A DNA stretch of 64,000 nucleotides from Sulfurospirillum sp036802865 (GCF_036802865.1 NZ_DAIRVK010000001.1:248001-312000), one strand, 5' to 3'; shown: positions 50,416 to 59,052, counted from the first letter of the stretch. The notes: generated by a model from the sequence alone, not told the origin. A program made the numbers and translations.

Positions 50416-51422
50416 TAGACTGAGATGCTGTCTATAAAATGCTGTTTTTTGGTGTCACTTAAAAAGGAAGCTTTGAAACCGTTTTGGGCTAAACTTTTGA
50501 GCTCTTCTTTACTCATTGCTAAATTTTCAGCAATCGCTTCATAATTTTCATTCATATACCCACCAAAATAAGCTGGATCGTCCGAATTGACCGTGACTAT
50601 AACACCTCTGCGTAAGAGTTTTAAAATATTGTGTTCTTGCATTTTTTGAACGGCTCTTAACTTAACATTGGAAAGTGGGCAAACGGTGAGAGGTATCTGC
50701 TTTTGTATCAGTAGTTCAACCAATTTTTCATCTTCATCACAGCGAATACCATGGTCGATACGGTTGACATGTAAAAGGTTAATGGCTTCCCAAATGTACG
50801 AGCTATCGCCCTCTTCGCCGGCATGTGCGACGATCTTGTAGCCTACATTTTTTGCTTCAGTAAAGACACGCTCAAATTTGGACGGTGGATGTCCTACTTC
50901 ACTTGAATCTAACCCAACACCTAATATTTTCTCTTTAAATGATAAGGATTCATGAAGCGTTTCAAAAGCCTCTGATTCACTCAGATGGCGTAGAAAACAC
51001 ATAATGAGAAAAGAGCTAATGCCCAGTTCTTTTTCGCCTTTATCAAGTGCTTTGGTAATGCCATCTATGACAGTTTTAAAAGCGATACCTCGTTTGGTAT
51101 GCGTTTGTGGATCGAAGAAAATCTCTACGTGAACGACATTTTGAGCTTTACATTTACAAAGATACGCCCATGTCAAATCAAAAAAATCAGACTCCGTGAT
51201 GAGGACATTTGCCCCTGCATAATAGATGTCTAAGAATGATTGTAATGAGGTAAAGTTATAAGCGTTTTTGACTTCTTCAATGCTTTTGTAAGGAATAGTG
51301 ATGGTGTTTTTCTGAGCCAGTTGAAACATAAGTTCAGGCTCTAATGTGCCCTCAATGTGCAGATGAAGTTCTGTTTTGGGAAGTTTTGCAATAAGTTCTT
51401 TCATAGCGTCTCTTTTTGCCAA
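50412..51422 (-). CDS. Adenine/adenosine deaminase family protein
   Basis: 336 residues. Zinc motifs ELHLHIEGTLEPELM (HxH), KIVAHAGEE, NRIDHGIRC and NSDDPAYFGG are all present. The form HIEGTLEPE is what I associate with the adenine deaminase (Aah1-like) branch rather than HLDG-type adenosine deaminases, so adenine to hypoxanthine is the more likely reaction. Purine salvage in the cytoplasm. It is monocistronic; the intergenic region upstream is shared with the ribB leader. Confidence 0.85.
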   Translation of the reverse strand: MAKRDAMKELIAKLPKTELHLHIEGTLEPELMFQLAQKNTITIPYKSIEEVKNAYNFTSLQSFLDIYYAGANVLITESDFFDLTWAYLCKCKAQNVVHVEIFFDPQTHTKRGIAFKTVIDGITKALDKGEKELGISSFLIMCFLRHLSESEAFETLHESLSFKEKILGVGLDSSEVGHPPSKFERVFTEAKNVGYKIVAHAGEEGDSSYIWEAINLLHVNRIDHGIRCDEDEKLVELLIQKQIPLTVCPLSNVKLRAVQKMQEHNILKLLRRGVIVTVNSDDPAYFGGYMNENYEAIAENLAMSKEELKSLAQNGFKASFLSDTKKQHFIDSISVY

Positions 51423-51484
51423 TTATAGCAAACTTCCAAACGACATTCAAAAAAGGTGTGTGACATTTTTAAAGAATAGTGGAG

Positions 51485-51490
51485 TATACT
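51485..51490 (+). promoter_or_regulatory. -10 box of the ribB riboswitch transcript
   Basis: TATACT with a possible -35 TGACAT at 51461-51466, 18 nt upstream. Transcription would begin just before the riboswitch. Confidence 0.5.
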
Positions 51491-51503
51491 GCTAACGAAA
51501 CTT

Positions 51504-51648
51504 ATTTCTCAGGGCAGGGTGCAACTCCCTACTGGCGGTAATCTTATAACAAAGAGAGTCCGCGAGCGCTTTTAGTGGTAGCATTAAAAGGTCAAGCAGA
51601 TTTGGTGTGATTCCAAAACCAACGGTTAAAGTCCGGATGAGAGAGAAT
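51504..51648 (+). ncRNA. FMN riboswitch (RFN element)
   Basis: All conserved blocks of the RFN element can be read in order: the opening TTTCTCAGGGCAGGGTG, CCCTACTGGCGGTAAT, GAGTCCGCGAGCG, a variable hairpin, GGTCAAGCAGATTTGGTG, AACGGTTAAAGTCCGGATG and closing GAGAGAA. It senses FMN and lowers expression of the downstream ribB. The expression platform between 51650 and 51746 includes TACTC, which can pair with GAGTA over the ribosome-binding site, suggesting control of translation; no T-tailed terminator is evident. Confidence 0.95.
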
Positions 51649-51746
51649 GTAGTCCATTATTGCCATTGTTACATTAACAAGGTCGTGTGCCTATATTTAA
51701 ACATGCCCTGATTCTGGTAAGTTTACTCACCTTTTAGGAGTATACC

Positions 51747-52382
51747 ATGAATCAAGTCTGTAGGGAGTTCTCCCTTCACCACAATGTTAAGCAAGCTATT
51801 GCTTCGCTTCAAAACCAAAATGGCGTTATTGTCATGGATCGTCATGATCGTGAGAATGAGGCCGATATTATCTTCCATGCTGAGTCTCTTACTACAGAGC
51901 AAACCGCTCTTCTTATTCGTGAATGCAGTGGCATTGTTTGCCTTTGTTTACCACAGGAAAAAGTCAATGAGCTTTCCCTTCCTATGATGGTGACGCATAA
52001 CGAATCCAAATTCCAAACAGGTTTTACTGTTTCTATCGAAGCTAAAGAGGGTGTCACAACAGGCGTGAGCGCAAAAGACAGGCTTACAACCATTCAAGCG
52101 GCGATTCATCCTGATGGTAAAGAAAAAATCGTCTCTCCTGGACATGTATTTCCTTTACGTGCCAAAACCAATGGTGTGCTAGAGCGAGAGGGGCATACGG
52201 AAGCATCCGTTGATTTGATGCGAATTTCCAACCTTTCTCCTTATGCTGTGTTATGTGAACTAACCAACCCAGATGGAACGATGGCAGTGGGCGATGCCAT
52301 TTTTGATATAGCTTCCAAATATGGTTTTCCTATTGTGAGCATTGATGAGATTATTGCATATCGTAAAGAGCATAAACTCTAA
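51747..52382 (+). CDS. ribB: 3,4-dihydroxy-2-butanone 4-phosphate synthase
   Basis: 211 residues, single-domain RibB without a fused GTP cyclohydrolase II. Motifs are VIVMDRHDRENEADIIFHAE (metal and substrate acid loop), TGVSAKDRLTTIQAA, HVFPLRAKTNGVLEREGHTEASVDL. It turns ribulose 5-phosphate into the four-carbon riboflavin precursor. RBS AGGAG. Expression is controlled by the FMN riboswitch upstream; a strong terminator follows. Confidence 0.95.
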   Translation: MNQVCREFSLHHNVKQAIASLQNQNGVIVMDRHDRENEADIIFHAESLTTEQTALLIRECSGIVCLCLPQEKVNELSLPMMVTHNESKFQTGFTVSIEAKEGVTTGVSAKDRLTTIQAAIHPDGKEKIVSPGHVFPLRAKTNGVLEREGHTEASVDLMRISNLSPYAVLCELTNPDGTMAVGDAIFDIASKYGFPIVSIDEIIAYRKEHKL

Positions 52383-52387
52383 AGCGT

Positions 52388-52417
52388 AAGCCCACAATTT
52401 ATGTGGGCTTTGTTTTT
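52388..52417 (+). terminator. Terminator of ribB
   Basis: AAGCCCACA (52388-52396) pairs with TGTGGGCTT (52402-52410) around ATTTA, followed by TGTTTTT. The 3' end of the convergent LysR gene lies within it. Confidence 0.88.
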
Positions 52418-53280
52418 GTATGGACAAATGCCTTAAAGACGCTAAAAAGTTTCGTATGGTATTTACTCTTGTGATAAATGAGGTAAAAAGTACGGTCAAT
52501 TTTTAAATTGACCAAGTTAACTTCAAAGAGCTCGCCACGTTTGAGTTCATTTGCAACAGCAACCCTTGAGAGACAGGTGATGGTCTGAGGATTGCTCAAT
52601 AAAATGGTTTTTGCCTCTTCAAATTCTGAAAACTCCATGAAAATGTTGAGTTCTTTTGCGATGTCGCCCAGTGCTTCTAAAAAGATCTCTCTCGTTCCTG
52701 AGCCTTTTTCCCTTAAAATCCATTTTTTATGAAACAGTTCATCAATGAAAAAATCTCCTTCTCCAAGACAGGGATCACTGCTGACAACAATGAGCTCATC
52801 ATTACCTATAGGTTCTTTAATGAGGTCTAGCTCATCACACGAAGATTCGATAAATCCGATGTCAATAAGCCCATTTTTAAGCATATAAATAATCTGCGCA
52901 GAGTTTTGAATGTCTTTGTGAATACTGACATGTTCGTGTTGTGTTAGAAAATCGAAAACAATATGTGGCGTGATGAAATCGCCAATGGTTTTGCTAGAAG
53001 CTACATTTAAAATACCCGATATCTTCTCTTTTTTGAAAAAGTTTTCAGCATCATTGAGGGCTAAAAAATGGTGATGGGTTTTTTCTTTAAAAAGTCTTCC
53101 TGTTTCATTGAGTACCAACTTTTTGCCAATACGATCAAACAGAGGCTCTCCAATATGTGACTCAAGGGATTTTATAGCTAACGAGATGGCAGATTGTGTG
53201 ATTTCAAGCTTTTGCGCTAAGTTTGAGATGTGTGAATCTTCACAGAGATAATAAAAAAATCGTAGCTCTTGAAAGGTCAT
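52399..53280 (-). CDS. LysR-type regulator beside yeiH
   Basis: 293 residues. N-terminal winged helix with LAQKLEITQSAISLAIKSLESHIGEPLFDRIGKKLVLNETG, then a LysR substrate-binding domain. It is divergent from the YeiH-like transporter, the same pairing as YeiE-YeiH in E. coli and CbbR/CysB-type relatives, so it very probably regulates that gene. A 17-bp inverted repeat in the shared intergenic region is a good binding site. Effector unknown (a sulfur anion is suggested by context). Confidence 0.87.
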   Translation of the reverse strand: MTFQELRFFYYLCEDSHISNLAQKLEITQSAISLAIKSLESHIGEPLFDRIGKKLVLNETGRLFKEKTHHHFLALNDAENFFKKEKISGILNVASSKTIGDFITPHIVFDFLTQHEHVSIHKDIQNSAQIIYMLKNGLIDIGFIESSCDELDLIKEPIGNDELIVVSSDPCLGEGDFFIDELFHKKWILREKGSGTREIFLEALGDIAKELNIFMEFSEFEEAKTILLSNPQTITCLSRVAVANELKRGELFEVNLVNLKIDRTFYLIYHKSKYHTKLFSVFKAFVHTKTKPT

Positions 53281-53308
53281 ACGAGCTCCATTATTAAAAA
53301 TATTTATG

Positions 53309-53325
53309 ATTATAACGAATATAAT
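53309..53325. promoter_or_regulatory. LysR-type operator in the lysR-yeiH gap
   Basis: ATTATA-N5-TATAAT, a perfect 6-bp inverted repeat of 17 bp total. Its T-N11-A core is the general LysR box. It lies about 28 bp before the likely -10 (TATAAT, 53353-53358) of yeiH and 28 bp after the start of lysR, consistent with regulation of both. Confidence 0.5.
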
Positions 53326-53352
53326 TTATTTTACTTGTGAAAAAAAACATTT

Positions 53353-53358
53353 TATAAT
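53353..53358 (+). promoter_or_regulatory. -10 box of yeiH
   Basis: TATAAT in the lysR-yeiH gap, about 25 nt before the yeiH ATG at 53383; the RBS AAGGA follows. Confidence 0.55.
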
Positions 53359-53382
53359 CCTTGAAACATTTTAAGGACACAC

Positions 53383-54411
53383 ATGTTTCAAAAAGAAAAT
53401 CGCAATAACACCCTCAGTGGCATTTTATTTGTTGCTCTTTTTGCGATGTCCGCAACCTATCTTGGAGAGTTTTCGTTTTTTCAGCATTTAGGAATCAGCC
53501 CTTTGATTATTGGCATTGTACTAGGCATGATTTATGCCAATACGTTGCGTTCGAAACTTCCTAAAGAGTGGTGCAGTGGTATTTTATTTTCAACGAAAAC
53601 GCTTTTAAGGCTAGGCATTATTTTATACGGTTTTCGCATTACGTTTTATAACATAGAAGCTGTAGGGCTTGCGGGTATTGCGACCAGTGCGATGGTGGTC
53701 ATTTCTACGTTTGTTATCGGCTATTTTGTAGGGACACAATGGTTGAAACTTGACAAAGAGACAACCATACTTACCAGTGCGGGAAGCTCTATTTGTGGGG
53801 CTGCTGCAGTTTTGGCGACAGAGCCTGTTCTGAATTCAGAACCTCATAAAAGTGCCATCGCTGTCTCTACCGTTGTAGTCTTTGGAACGATTGCTATGTT
53901 TTTGTATCCATTTCTTTACAAAATGGGACTGATACCTTTAACACCTGAACAGATGGGCATTTACATTGGCGGAACGCTGCATGAAGTGGCGCACGTCGTA
54001 GCGGCTGGTAATGCCCTAGGCACAGAAGCTTCTCAAACAGCGGTGATCGTTAAAATGATCCGCGTGATGATGCTTGCCCCTTTTCTTGTATTTTTGGGTC
54101 TTTGGTTACTCCAAAGTTCACAAAGTATTGTAAAAAAACAGAAAAATAAGATCATGATTCCTTGGTTCGCCGTATGGTTTATTGTCGTAGCGGGATTTAA
54201 TTCACTTGATCTTTTACCTCAAACACTGATAGCAAACATCAATGCCATCGACACTTTTTTGTTGACGATGGCGATGAGTGCTTTGGGGATGGAAACGAGC
54301 ATAGAAAAGTTCAAAAATGTGGGAATGAAACCCATCTATTTGGCAAGTATTTTATTTTTATGGTTGATCTTTGGTGGGTTTTATATCGTCAAAGTTTCTT
54401 TGAGTTTATAA
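53383..54411 (+). CDS. YeiH-family (UPF0324) putative sulfur-anion exporter
   Basis: 342 residues, about ten membrane helices. Family segments are LIIGIVLGMIYANTLR, GIILYGFRITFYNI, LTSAGSSICGAAAVLATEPV and GGTLHEVAHVVAAGNALG. The family is annotated as putative sulfate exporters, without firm biochemistry as far as I know; relatives are tied to sulfite or taurine metabolism. The C-terminus overlaps the convergent glutathione peroxidase gene by 6 nt. Confidence 0.87.
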   Translation: MFQKENRNNTLSGILFVALFAMSATYLGEFSFFQHLGISPLIIGIVLGMIYANTLRSKLPKEWCSGILFSTKTLLRLGIILYGFRITFYNIEAVGLAGIATSAMVVISTFVIGYFVGTQWLKLDKETTILTSAGSSICGAAAVLATEPVLNSEPHKSAIAVSTVVVFGTIAMFLYPFLYKMGLIPLTPEQMGIYIGGTLHEVAHVVAAGNALGTEASQTAVIVKMIRVMMLAPFLVFLGLWLLQSSQSIVKKQKNKIMIPWFAVWFIVVAGFNSLDLLPQTLIANINAIDTFLLTMAMSALGMETSIEKFKNVGMKPIYLASILFLWLIFGGFYIVKVSLSL

Positions 54412-54882
54412 GTAGAGCAAAATATCCACTTCCAAAGATTCGGGCTTTGTTGCTGGTGCGTAACGGTTGATCACAGTGCCATTTTTATCGACTAAAAATT
54501 TAGTGAAATTCCACTTAATTGCTTCACTGCCTAAGAGCCCTTTTTTGGTTTCTTTGAGGTATTTATAGAGGGGGTGCGTATTTTCACCATTGACATCGAT
54601 TTTGGAAAACATGGGAAACGTAACGCCATACGTGAGTGAGCAAAAACTTTTGATTTCCGCTTCATTTAAAGGTTCTTGGTTCATAAATTGGTTGCATGGA
54701 AAACCCAAGATGACAAGCCCTTTGTCTTTATATTTTTGGTATAAAGTTTCTAGCCCTGCATATTGTTCGGTAAAACCACATTTACTTGCTACATTGACGA
54801 TGAGTAGAAGCTTATTTTTAAAAGCATCCATAGTGATGATTTCACCACTGATCGTTGTGACTTCAAAATCGTATATGCTCAT
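54406..54882 (-). CDS. Glutathione peroxidase-like thiol peroxidase
   Basis: 158 residues. The catalytic motif NVASKCGFT has Cys in place of selenocysteine; LVILGFPCNQF supplies the resolving region with Gln nearby, and WNFTKFLVDKNG the Trp and Asn of the tetrad. It reduces peroxides, probably with thioredoxin rather than glutathione, as for BtuE-type bacterial enzymes. Monocistronic. Confidence 0.92.
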   Translation of the reverse strand: MSIYDFEVTTISGEIITMDAFKNKLLLIVNVASKCGFTEQYAGLETLYQKYKDKGLVILGFPCNQFMNQEPLNEAEIKSFCSLTYGVTFPMFSKIDVNGENTHPLYKYLKETKKGLLGSEAIKWNFTKFLVDKNGTVINRYAPATKPESLEVDILLYL

Positions 54883-54911
54883 AAGTACTCCTCAAATAAA
54901 TCATTTTATTA

Positions 54912-56030
54912 TTATAAGGCAATATTTGTTTTAATTTCTTGGATATTCCAATTTACAACATCTAGTGAACTATATTGAGATAAGTCTTTTTTATCTAATA
55001 GAGTATTATTAAAGATATCTGTTATTTGTTGTTGTTTTGTTTTTTCTAATGCATCCCACCATGCAGGTGCAAAATATATATTTTCATTAACAGCAAAAAG
55101 CCAATATATGCATGCCTTAATTTTTTCACTATCTGATAATTTATGTAAACTTTGAATGAAACTGTGACATTCTGGACTACTAATTTCATCATCCCAACTA
55201 AATAATACGACTCCTTGTTTGTCTGAAAATATCAGTGTTGAAACGGATATTGAATTATAAAATTTAGAAAAATCTGATAAATCAGCAAGTTGATTATTTT
55301 CAAAATCGCATGATACTACCCATACACAGGTACTTATAATATCAGGTATTGTATCAATAAGAATGCCATAATATTTCATAGAAGTAAATTTTTTTGATAC
55401 TAGTTTTTTGTCCATTTGTAATTTAATTCTTTGTAGATCGCGATGTCCAATGTCTGTTCCCGTTGTCGCATCAGATAGAAAGGCTTGATATTTTTTTTGT
55501 TGTCTTGGAGAAAATCCTTTGTCATAGCTTTTCATTATAGTTGTTTGATAATGTACGTTTTTTTCTTTTATATAGAATTCTCGTACTAAGGTTCTATAAT
55601 AGTTTAAGAAAATTTGTTCGGAAGTAAAATCAAATCCAGAATCGAGTGATTTAAATATTTCACTATCATGCTTATCGCAAAAACCACCAAATGTTGAAGC
55701 TTTTTTAATGCTGATTTTTTCGGCAATGAATCTTCCATTGTTTTTTATTAATTGACCAAAACTTGATCCTATAAAGCTATATACATGCTCATTTTGCGCA
55801 ATTGGATTCAAATTTATACTTTTGGATATTGTATGTGCACGTATAATTTTGTTACTACACTCATTACGATACTCATCTGGCACATAGCATCTGTCCTGTG
55901 GATATTGATCTTTTTGATCTTGAATGATTTGTGAAGTAGGAGTTGGAATTAAATATGATGGGTGTCCATGACATTTTTTATATTTTTTCCCACTACTACA
56001 CCAGCACAGAGCATTTCGTTGTTGTTTCAT
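54912..56030 (-). CDS. SEC-C motif protein of unknown function
   Basis: 372 residues. The N-terminal SEC-C zinc motif is CWCSSGKKYKKCHG (CxC...CH; residues 9-22). A conserved block near residues 47-75 (YVPDEYRNECSNKIIRAHTI) resembles HNH-like or zinc-associated segments but is not a full nuclease motif. The rest is unrecognised. Codons and flanks are visibly more AT-rich than the neighbours, with no partner genes, suggesting recent acquisition. Similar stand-alone SEC-C proteins are scattered in bacterial accessory regions. Confidence 0.7.
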   Translation of the reverse strand: MKQQRNALCWCSSGKKYKKCHGHPSYLIPTPTSQIIQDQKDQYPQDRCYVPDEYRNECSNKIIRAHTISKSINLNPIAQNEHVYSFIGSSFGQLIKNNGRFIAEKISIKKASTFGGFCDKHDSEIFKSLDSGFDFTSEQIFLNYYRTLVREFYIKEKNVHYQTTIMKSYDKGFSPRQQKKYQAFLSDATTGTDIGHRDLQRIKLQMDKKLVSKKFTSMKYYGILIDTIPDIISTCVWVVSCDFENNQLADLSDFSKFYNSISVSTLIFSDKQGVVLFSWDDEISSPECHSFIQSLHKLSDSEKIKACIYWLFAVNENIYFAPAWWDALEKTKQQQITDIFNNTLLDKKDLSQYSSLDVVNWNIQEIKTNIAL

Positions 56031-56076
56031 TTCTTTTATTTACCTTCAAAATAATAATAATAAAAGTATGCGAGTA

Positions 56077-56928
56077 TTAGTCTCTTCCTAAAAACTCAGA
56101 AGCTTCGGAAATGATCAAAAATGCTTCAGGATCGTATTCTCGGATAATGTCTTTGAGAAGCTGAATTTTAGAAGTTTCTACGGAGAGTAAGATGACTGTT
56201 TTGATCTGTTTTTGGTGGTGCAATCCAACTCCTGTGAAGATAGTACCATGTTCTTCGATGCGTTCTCTAATCTGTTCGGTTAAACTTTCTACATTGTTTG
56301 AGACAATTTTAACCACTTTTTTAGAAGGGCGACCGGTAAGGATAACATCGAGAACTTTTGCCGTTACATAGACGCCTATCATGCTGTAAAGCGCTTTTTT
56401 GATGTCACCGTGTGCAATGATAAACGCAAGCATAATGGTTACATCGATGGTTAAAAGAACTTCAGAGGCTTTGAATTTACTTTTCATTGCCACAATTTCA
56501 CCCACAACCGATGTGCTTCCTGTGGAAGAACGTCCTTTGATGACCAATCCAACACCAAGACCAATAAAAATACCACCAAAGATAGCGGCTAAAAGAATGT
56601 CATCTGTCAGAGGTTTGAGGTGCAAAAATTCTCTAAAAAGATCGGTAAAAAAAGAGGTTGCAAGCATGGCAAGCAATGTTTTAAAAGTATATTGTTTCCC
56701 AAAATAGACAAAGCCTAAGACAATAAAAGGAACACTCACCATAATGATGAGTGTTCCGAGTGTTAATGACGTAAAAATATAGTGTAAAATCAGCGCAATA
56801 CCGATGCCTCCACCTGTGACCATATTGTTAGGCGACAAAAAGCAAACAACGGCAAATGCCATCGACATGGTTCCAAGGAGTACGTAAACATAGTGCAAGA
56901 CTTGCAGTGATTTTGAAGGCTGTTTCAT
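56077..56928 (-). CDS. YitT-family membrane protein with DUF2179 domain
   Basis: 283 residues. Five to six hydrophobic segments (residues 10-195) with GGGIGIALILHY and IFGGIFIGLGVGLVIKGRSSTGSTSVV typical of YitT, followed by a soluble DUF2179 domain (VVKIVSNNVESLTEQI...). Function unproven. Start ATG overlaps the sppA stop by 1 nt, so it is co-transcribed downstream of mqnF-sppA. Confidence 0.85.
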   Translation of the reverse strand: MKQPSKSLQVLHYVYVLLGTMSMAFAVVCFLSPNNMVTGGGIGIALILHYIFTSLTLGTLIIMVSVPFIVLGFVYFGKQYTFKTLLAMLATSFFTDLFREFLHLKPLTDDILLAAIFGGIFIGLGVGLVIKGRSSTGSTSVVGEIVAMKSKFKASEVLLTIDVTIMLAFIIAHGDIKKALYSMIGVYVTAKVLDVILTGRPSKKVVKIVSNNVESLTEQIRERIEEHGTIFTGVGLHHQKQIKTVILLSVETSKIQLLKDIIREYDPEAFLIISEASEFLGRD

Positions 56929-57788
56929 TATTTAAGATACCCCATCAAGTTAAAAATAGGCAATTTTGAACTACTTTCAAATTTTTTCAACCATTTGTCC
57001 ATTTTGTCAGGTTTCTCCCAAACAGCTGTTTTAACTTGGGCGAGTTCTTCAACTTTTGTCTTAGCTTCTTGAATGGATCCAACTTCATCAATAAGGTGAA
57101 GTCCCAGTGCTTTACGCGCTATAAAAACTTGTGCGTTTGCAAATTCATTGGGTTTTGCAAGATTAAGACCTCGAGCTGTTGCTACATCGGTGATAAAAAG
57201 TGTGTATGCATCATCAATCAACTCTTTGAGAGCCCCTTTTTCTTTCGGTGTCCATTCACGAGTAAATGTCCCCATTTGTTTGTAGTCACCTGCTGTAATA
57301 ATTTGCTCAGAGATGCCTAGTTTTTTAGCCAATTCCGCCACATTAGGTGCTTGAAAAAGCACTCCGATAGAGCCTATAAATGCACCTGGATTAGCGATGA
57401 TATAATTAGACCAAATAGAGGCATAGTAACTTCCACTGGTCATACTTCCTGCTGCATACGCAACGACAGGTTTGTGCTCAGCCAAACGTTTGACTGCCAT
57501 AGAAAGCTCAATGGAAGGAGCAAGTGCGCCACCAGGAGAATCTACATGTAAAAGCACCCCTTTGATTTTGTCATCTTTGTCTGCTTTATCAATGCTTTCA
57601 AGAACTTCTTGAACATTAAGGATTTCACCTTCTATTTTAACAATCGCAAGATTGGGGTTTTTAAGCTCTTCTTGTGAGCCAAAAATAAGGACAACAAGCA
57701 GTACAAAAAGCATTGCTTTAAAGTGATTTTGGATGTAGCTAAGAACAGCTCCTACCCAAATAAAAGGTTTTTTAATAAGGTCTAACAT
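56928..57788 (-). CDS. sppA: Signal peptide peptidase SppA (short form)
   Basis: 286 residues. N-terminal membrane anchor (about 20-38), then an S49 peptidase domain: HVDSPGGALAPS, catalytic Ser in AAGSMTSGSYYAS, GAFIGSIGV and the catalytic Lys in AGDYKQMG. It degrades cleaved signal peptides at the membrane. It overlaps mqnF by 7 nt upstream and the YitT gene downstream by 1 nt. Gene order next to mqnF is as I recall in Campylobacter. Confidence 0.92.
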   Translation of the reverse strand: MLDLIKKPFIWVGAVLSYIQNHFKAMLFVLLVVLIFGSQEELKNPNLAIVKIEGEILNVQEVLESIDKADKDDKIKGVLLHVDSPGGALAPSIELSMAVKRLAEHKPVVAYAAGSMTSGSYYASIWSNYIIANPGAFIGSIGVLFQAPNVAELAKKLGISEQIITAGDYKQMGTFTREWTPKEKGALKELIDDAYTLFITDVATARGLNLAKPNEFANAQVFIARKALGLHLIDEVGSIQEAKTKVEELAQVKTAVWEKPDKMDKWLKKFESSSKLPIFNLMGYLK

Positions 57789-59008
57789 TGTTTTTCTCCG
57801 TCAATAAAGGTTAAATGGGTTTGTTGGGTGTGTAAGATCAGTTGTAAAACAACATCTTGAATCTCACACATTTGAGGTAAAGTTACCACAATAATATCAG
57901 CGTAATGCTCTTTTTCAAGGACACCGCACGGAAGTCGTAACGCTTTGGAAGCATTGCATGTAACGCTTTGCAAAAGTGTTTTAGCAAGATGTAAAAGTTC
58001 ACATTCAGGATGAAGCATCAGTGCTGAGCGCATCTCATCCCAAAGGCTCAGGGAAATGTTGGAACTTAGTCCATCGGTTCCCAAGGTAAGGTTGATGTTC
58101 TCTTTACTTATTGCTGTAAGATCGAGCTTTCCAACGCCCAAAAGTCGGTTGGAAACGGGACAATGTGTCACAGTTGCTTTTTGCTTAGACAGGAGATGTA
58201 ACTCTTTTTGAGTTGCCTGTACGGCATGGGTAAACAACGTAGGATTGTGCGAAAAAAGCTCAAGAAATTCTTCTGCGCTACACATCGGTTTAGCATGAGG
58301 ATTAAACGCACTGAAGAAGGTTTGGAAATCACCATTCCCTTCATCGACCCAAGCGCGTTCTGCAGGGCTTTCCATAAAATGTGTGGAAACCACACAGCCT
58401 TCTTCTTGTGCAATTCCAAGCGCTTTTTTGGCTAAAATAGGGTGCGTTGAGTAGGGTGAATGCACTGATACCGCAGGGATAAAACGCTCGCTTTTAAACT
58501 CTTTGCTACTCTCTAATCTTCCCCTGAAATCCCCATACATCGCATCCACTGCACTGGGAACTGAGCCTAAGACTTCATTAAAGTATACCACACGTTGAGG
58601 TGTCTTAGCGCACGCTTCCAAGTCGGCTCCAAAACTGCTGATAGCCCCTAGCGAGGTTGTCCCACTTTTGAGCATTTCTTGAAGCTTTGCGCTGATAAGC
58701 TCTGTTGTGGCAAGAGCACTGAGTTCTTCTCGGTGTTTAATAACAGACTGAAGCCATGGGATAAAATCGCCATAACGGAGCATACTTTGGTTTGCACTAA
58801 ATTCTAAATGCACATGACTGTTAATCAACCCTGGTAAAATGACACTGTTTTGAGGGGTTTCAATCAACTCAGCATGAGGGTATTTGTTTTTTAAATCTTC
58901 ACGCAGTCCTACTTCAATGATCTTTTCATCAAAAGCAACAGCTCCTTTTTCTATAATTTCAAAAGAAGCGTTACAGGGTAGTACAAAGTCTGCAACTAAC
59001 AGTTTCAC
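57782..59008 (-). CDS. mqnF: Amidohydrolase, probable aminodeoxyfutalosine deaminase
   Basis: 408 residues. Metal-dependent hydrolase (cytosine deaminase/ATZ-TRZ superfamily): SHVHLEF (HxH), STHFMESPAE, VTHCPVSN and TLGTDGLSSN carry the His/Asp ligands. The Campylobacterota member of this family acts in the futalosine route to menaquinone, deaminating aminodeoxyfutalosine; ATZ/TRZ-type or SAH/MTA deaminases are alternatives. First gene of mqnF-sppA-yitT, divergent from aroQ. Confidence 0.8.
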   Translation of the reverse strand: MKLLVADFVLPCNASFEIIEKGAVAFDEKIIEVGLREDLKNKYPHAELIETPQNSVILPGLINSHVHLEFSANQSMLRYGDFIPWLQSVIKHREELSALATTELISAKLQEMLKSGTTSLGAISSFGADLEACAKTPQRVVYFNEVLGSVPSAVDAMYGDFRGRLESSKEFKSERFIPAVSVHSPYSTHPILAKKALGIAQEEGCVVSTHFMESPAERAWVDEGNGDFQTFFSAFNPHAKPMCSAEEFLELFSHNPTLFTHAVQATQKELHLLSKQKATVTHCPVSNRLLGVGKLDLTAISKENINLTLGTDGLSSNISLSLWDEMRSALMLHPECELLHLAKTLLQSVTCNASKALRLPCGVLEKEHYADIIVVTLPQMCEIQDVVLQLILHTQQTHLTFIDGEKQC

Positions 59009-59052
59009 ATCGATCCTTTTTTGGCGTAATTGTATCCTAAACTAAGCCTTGA

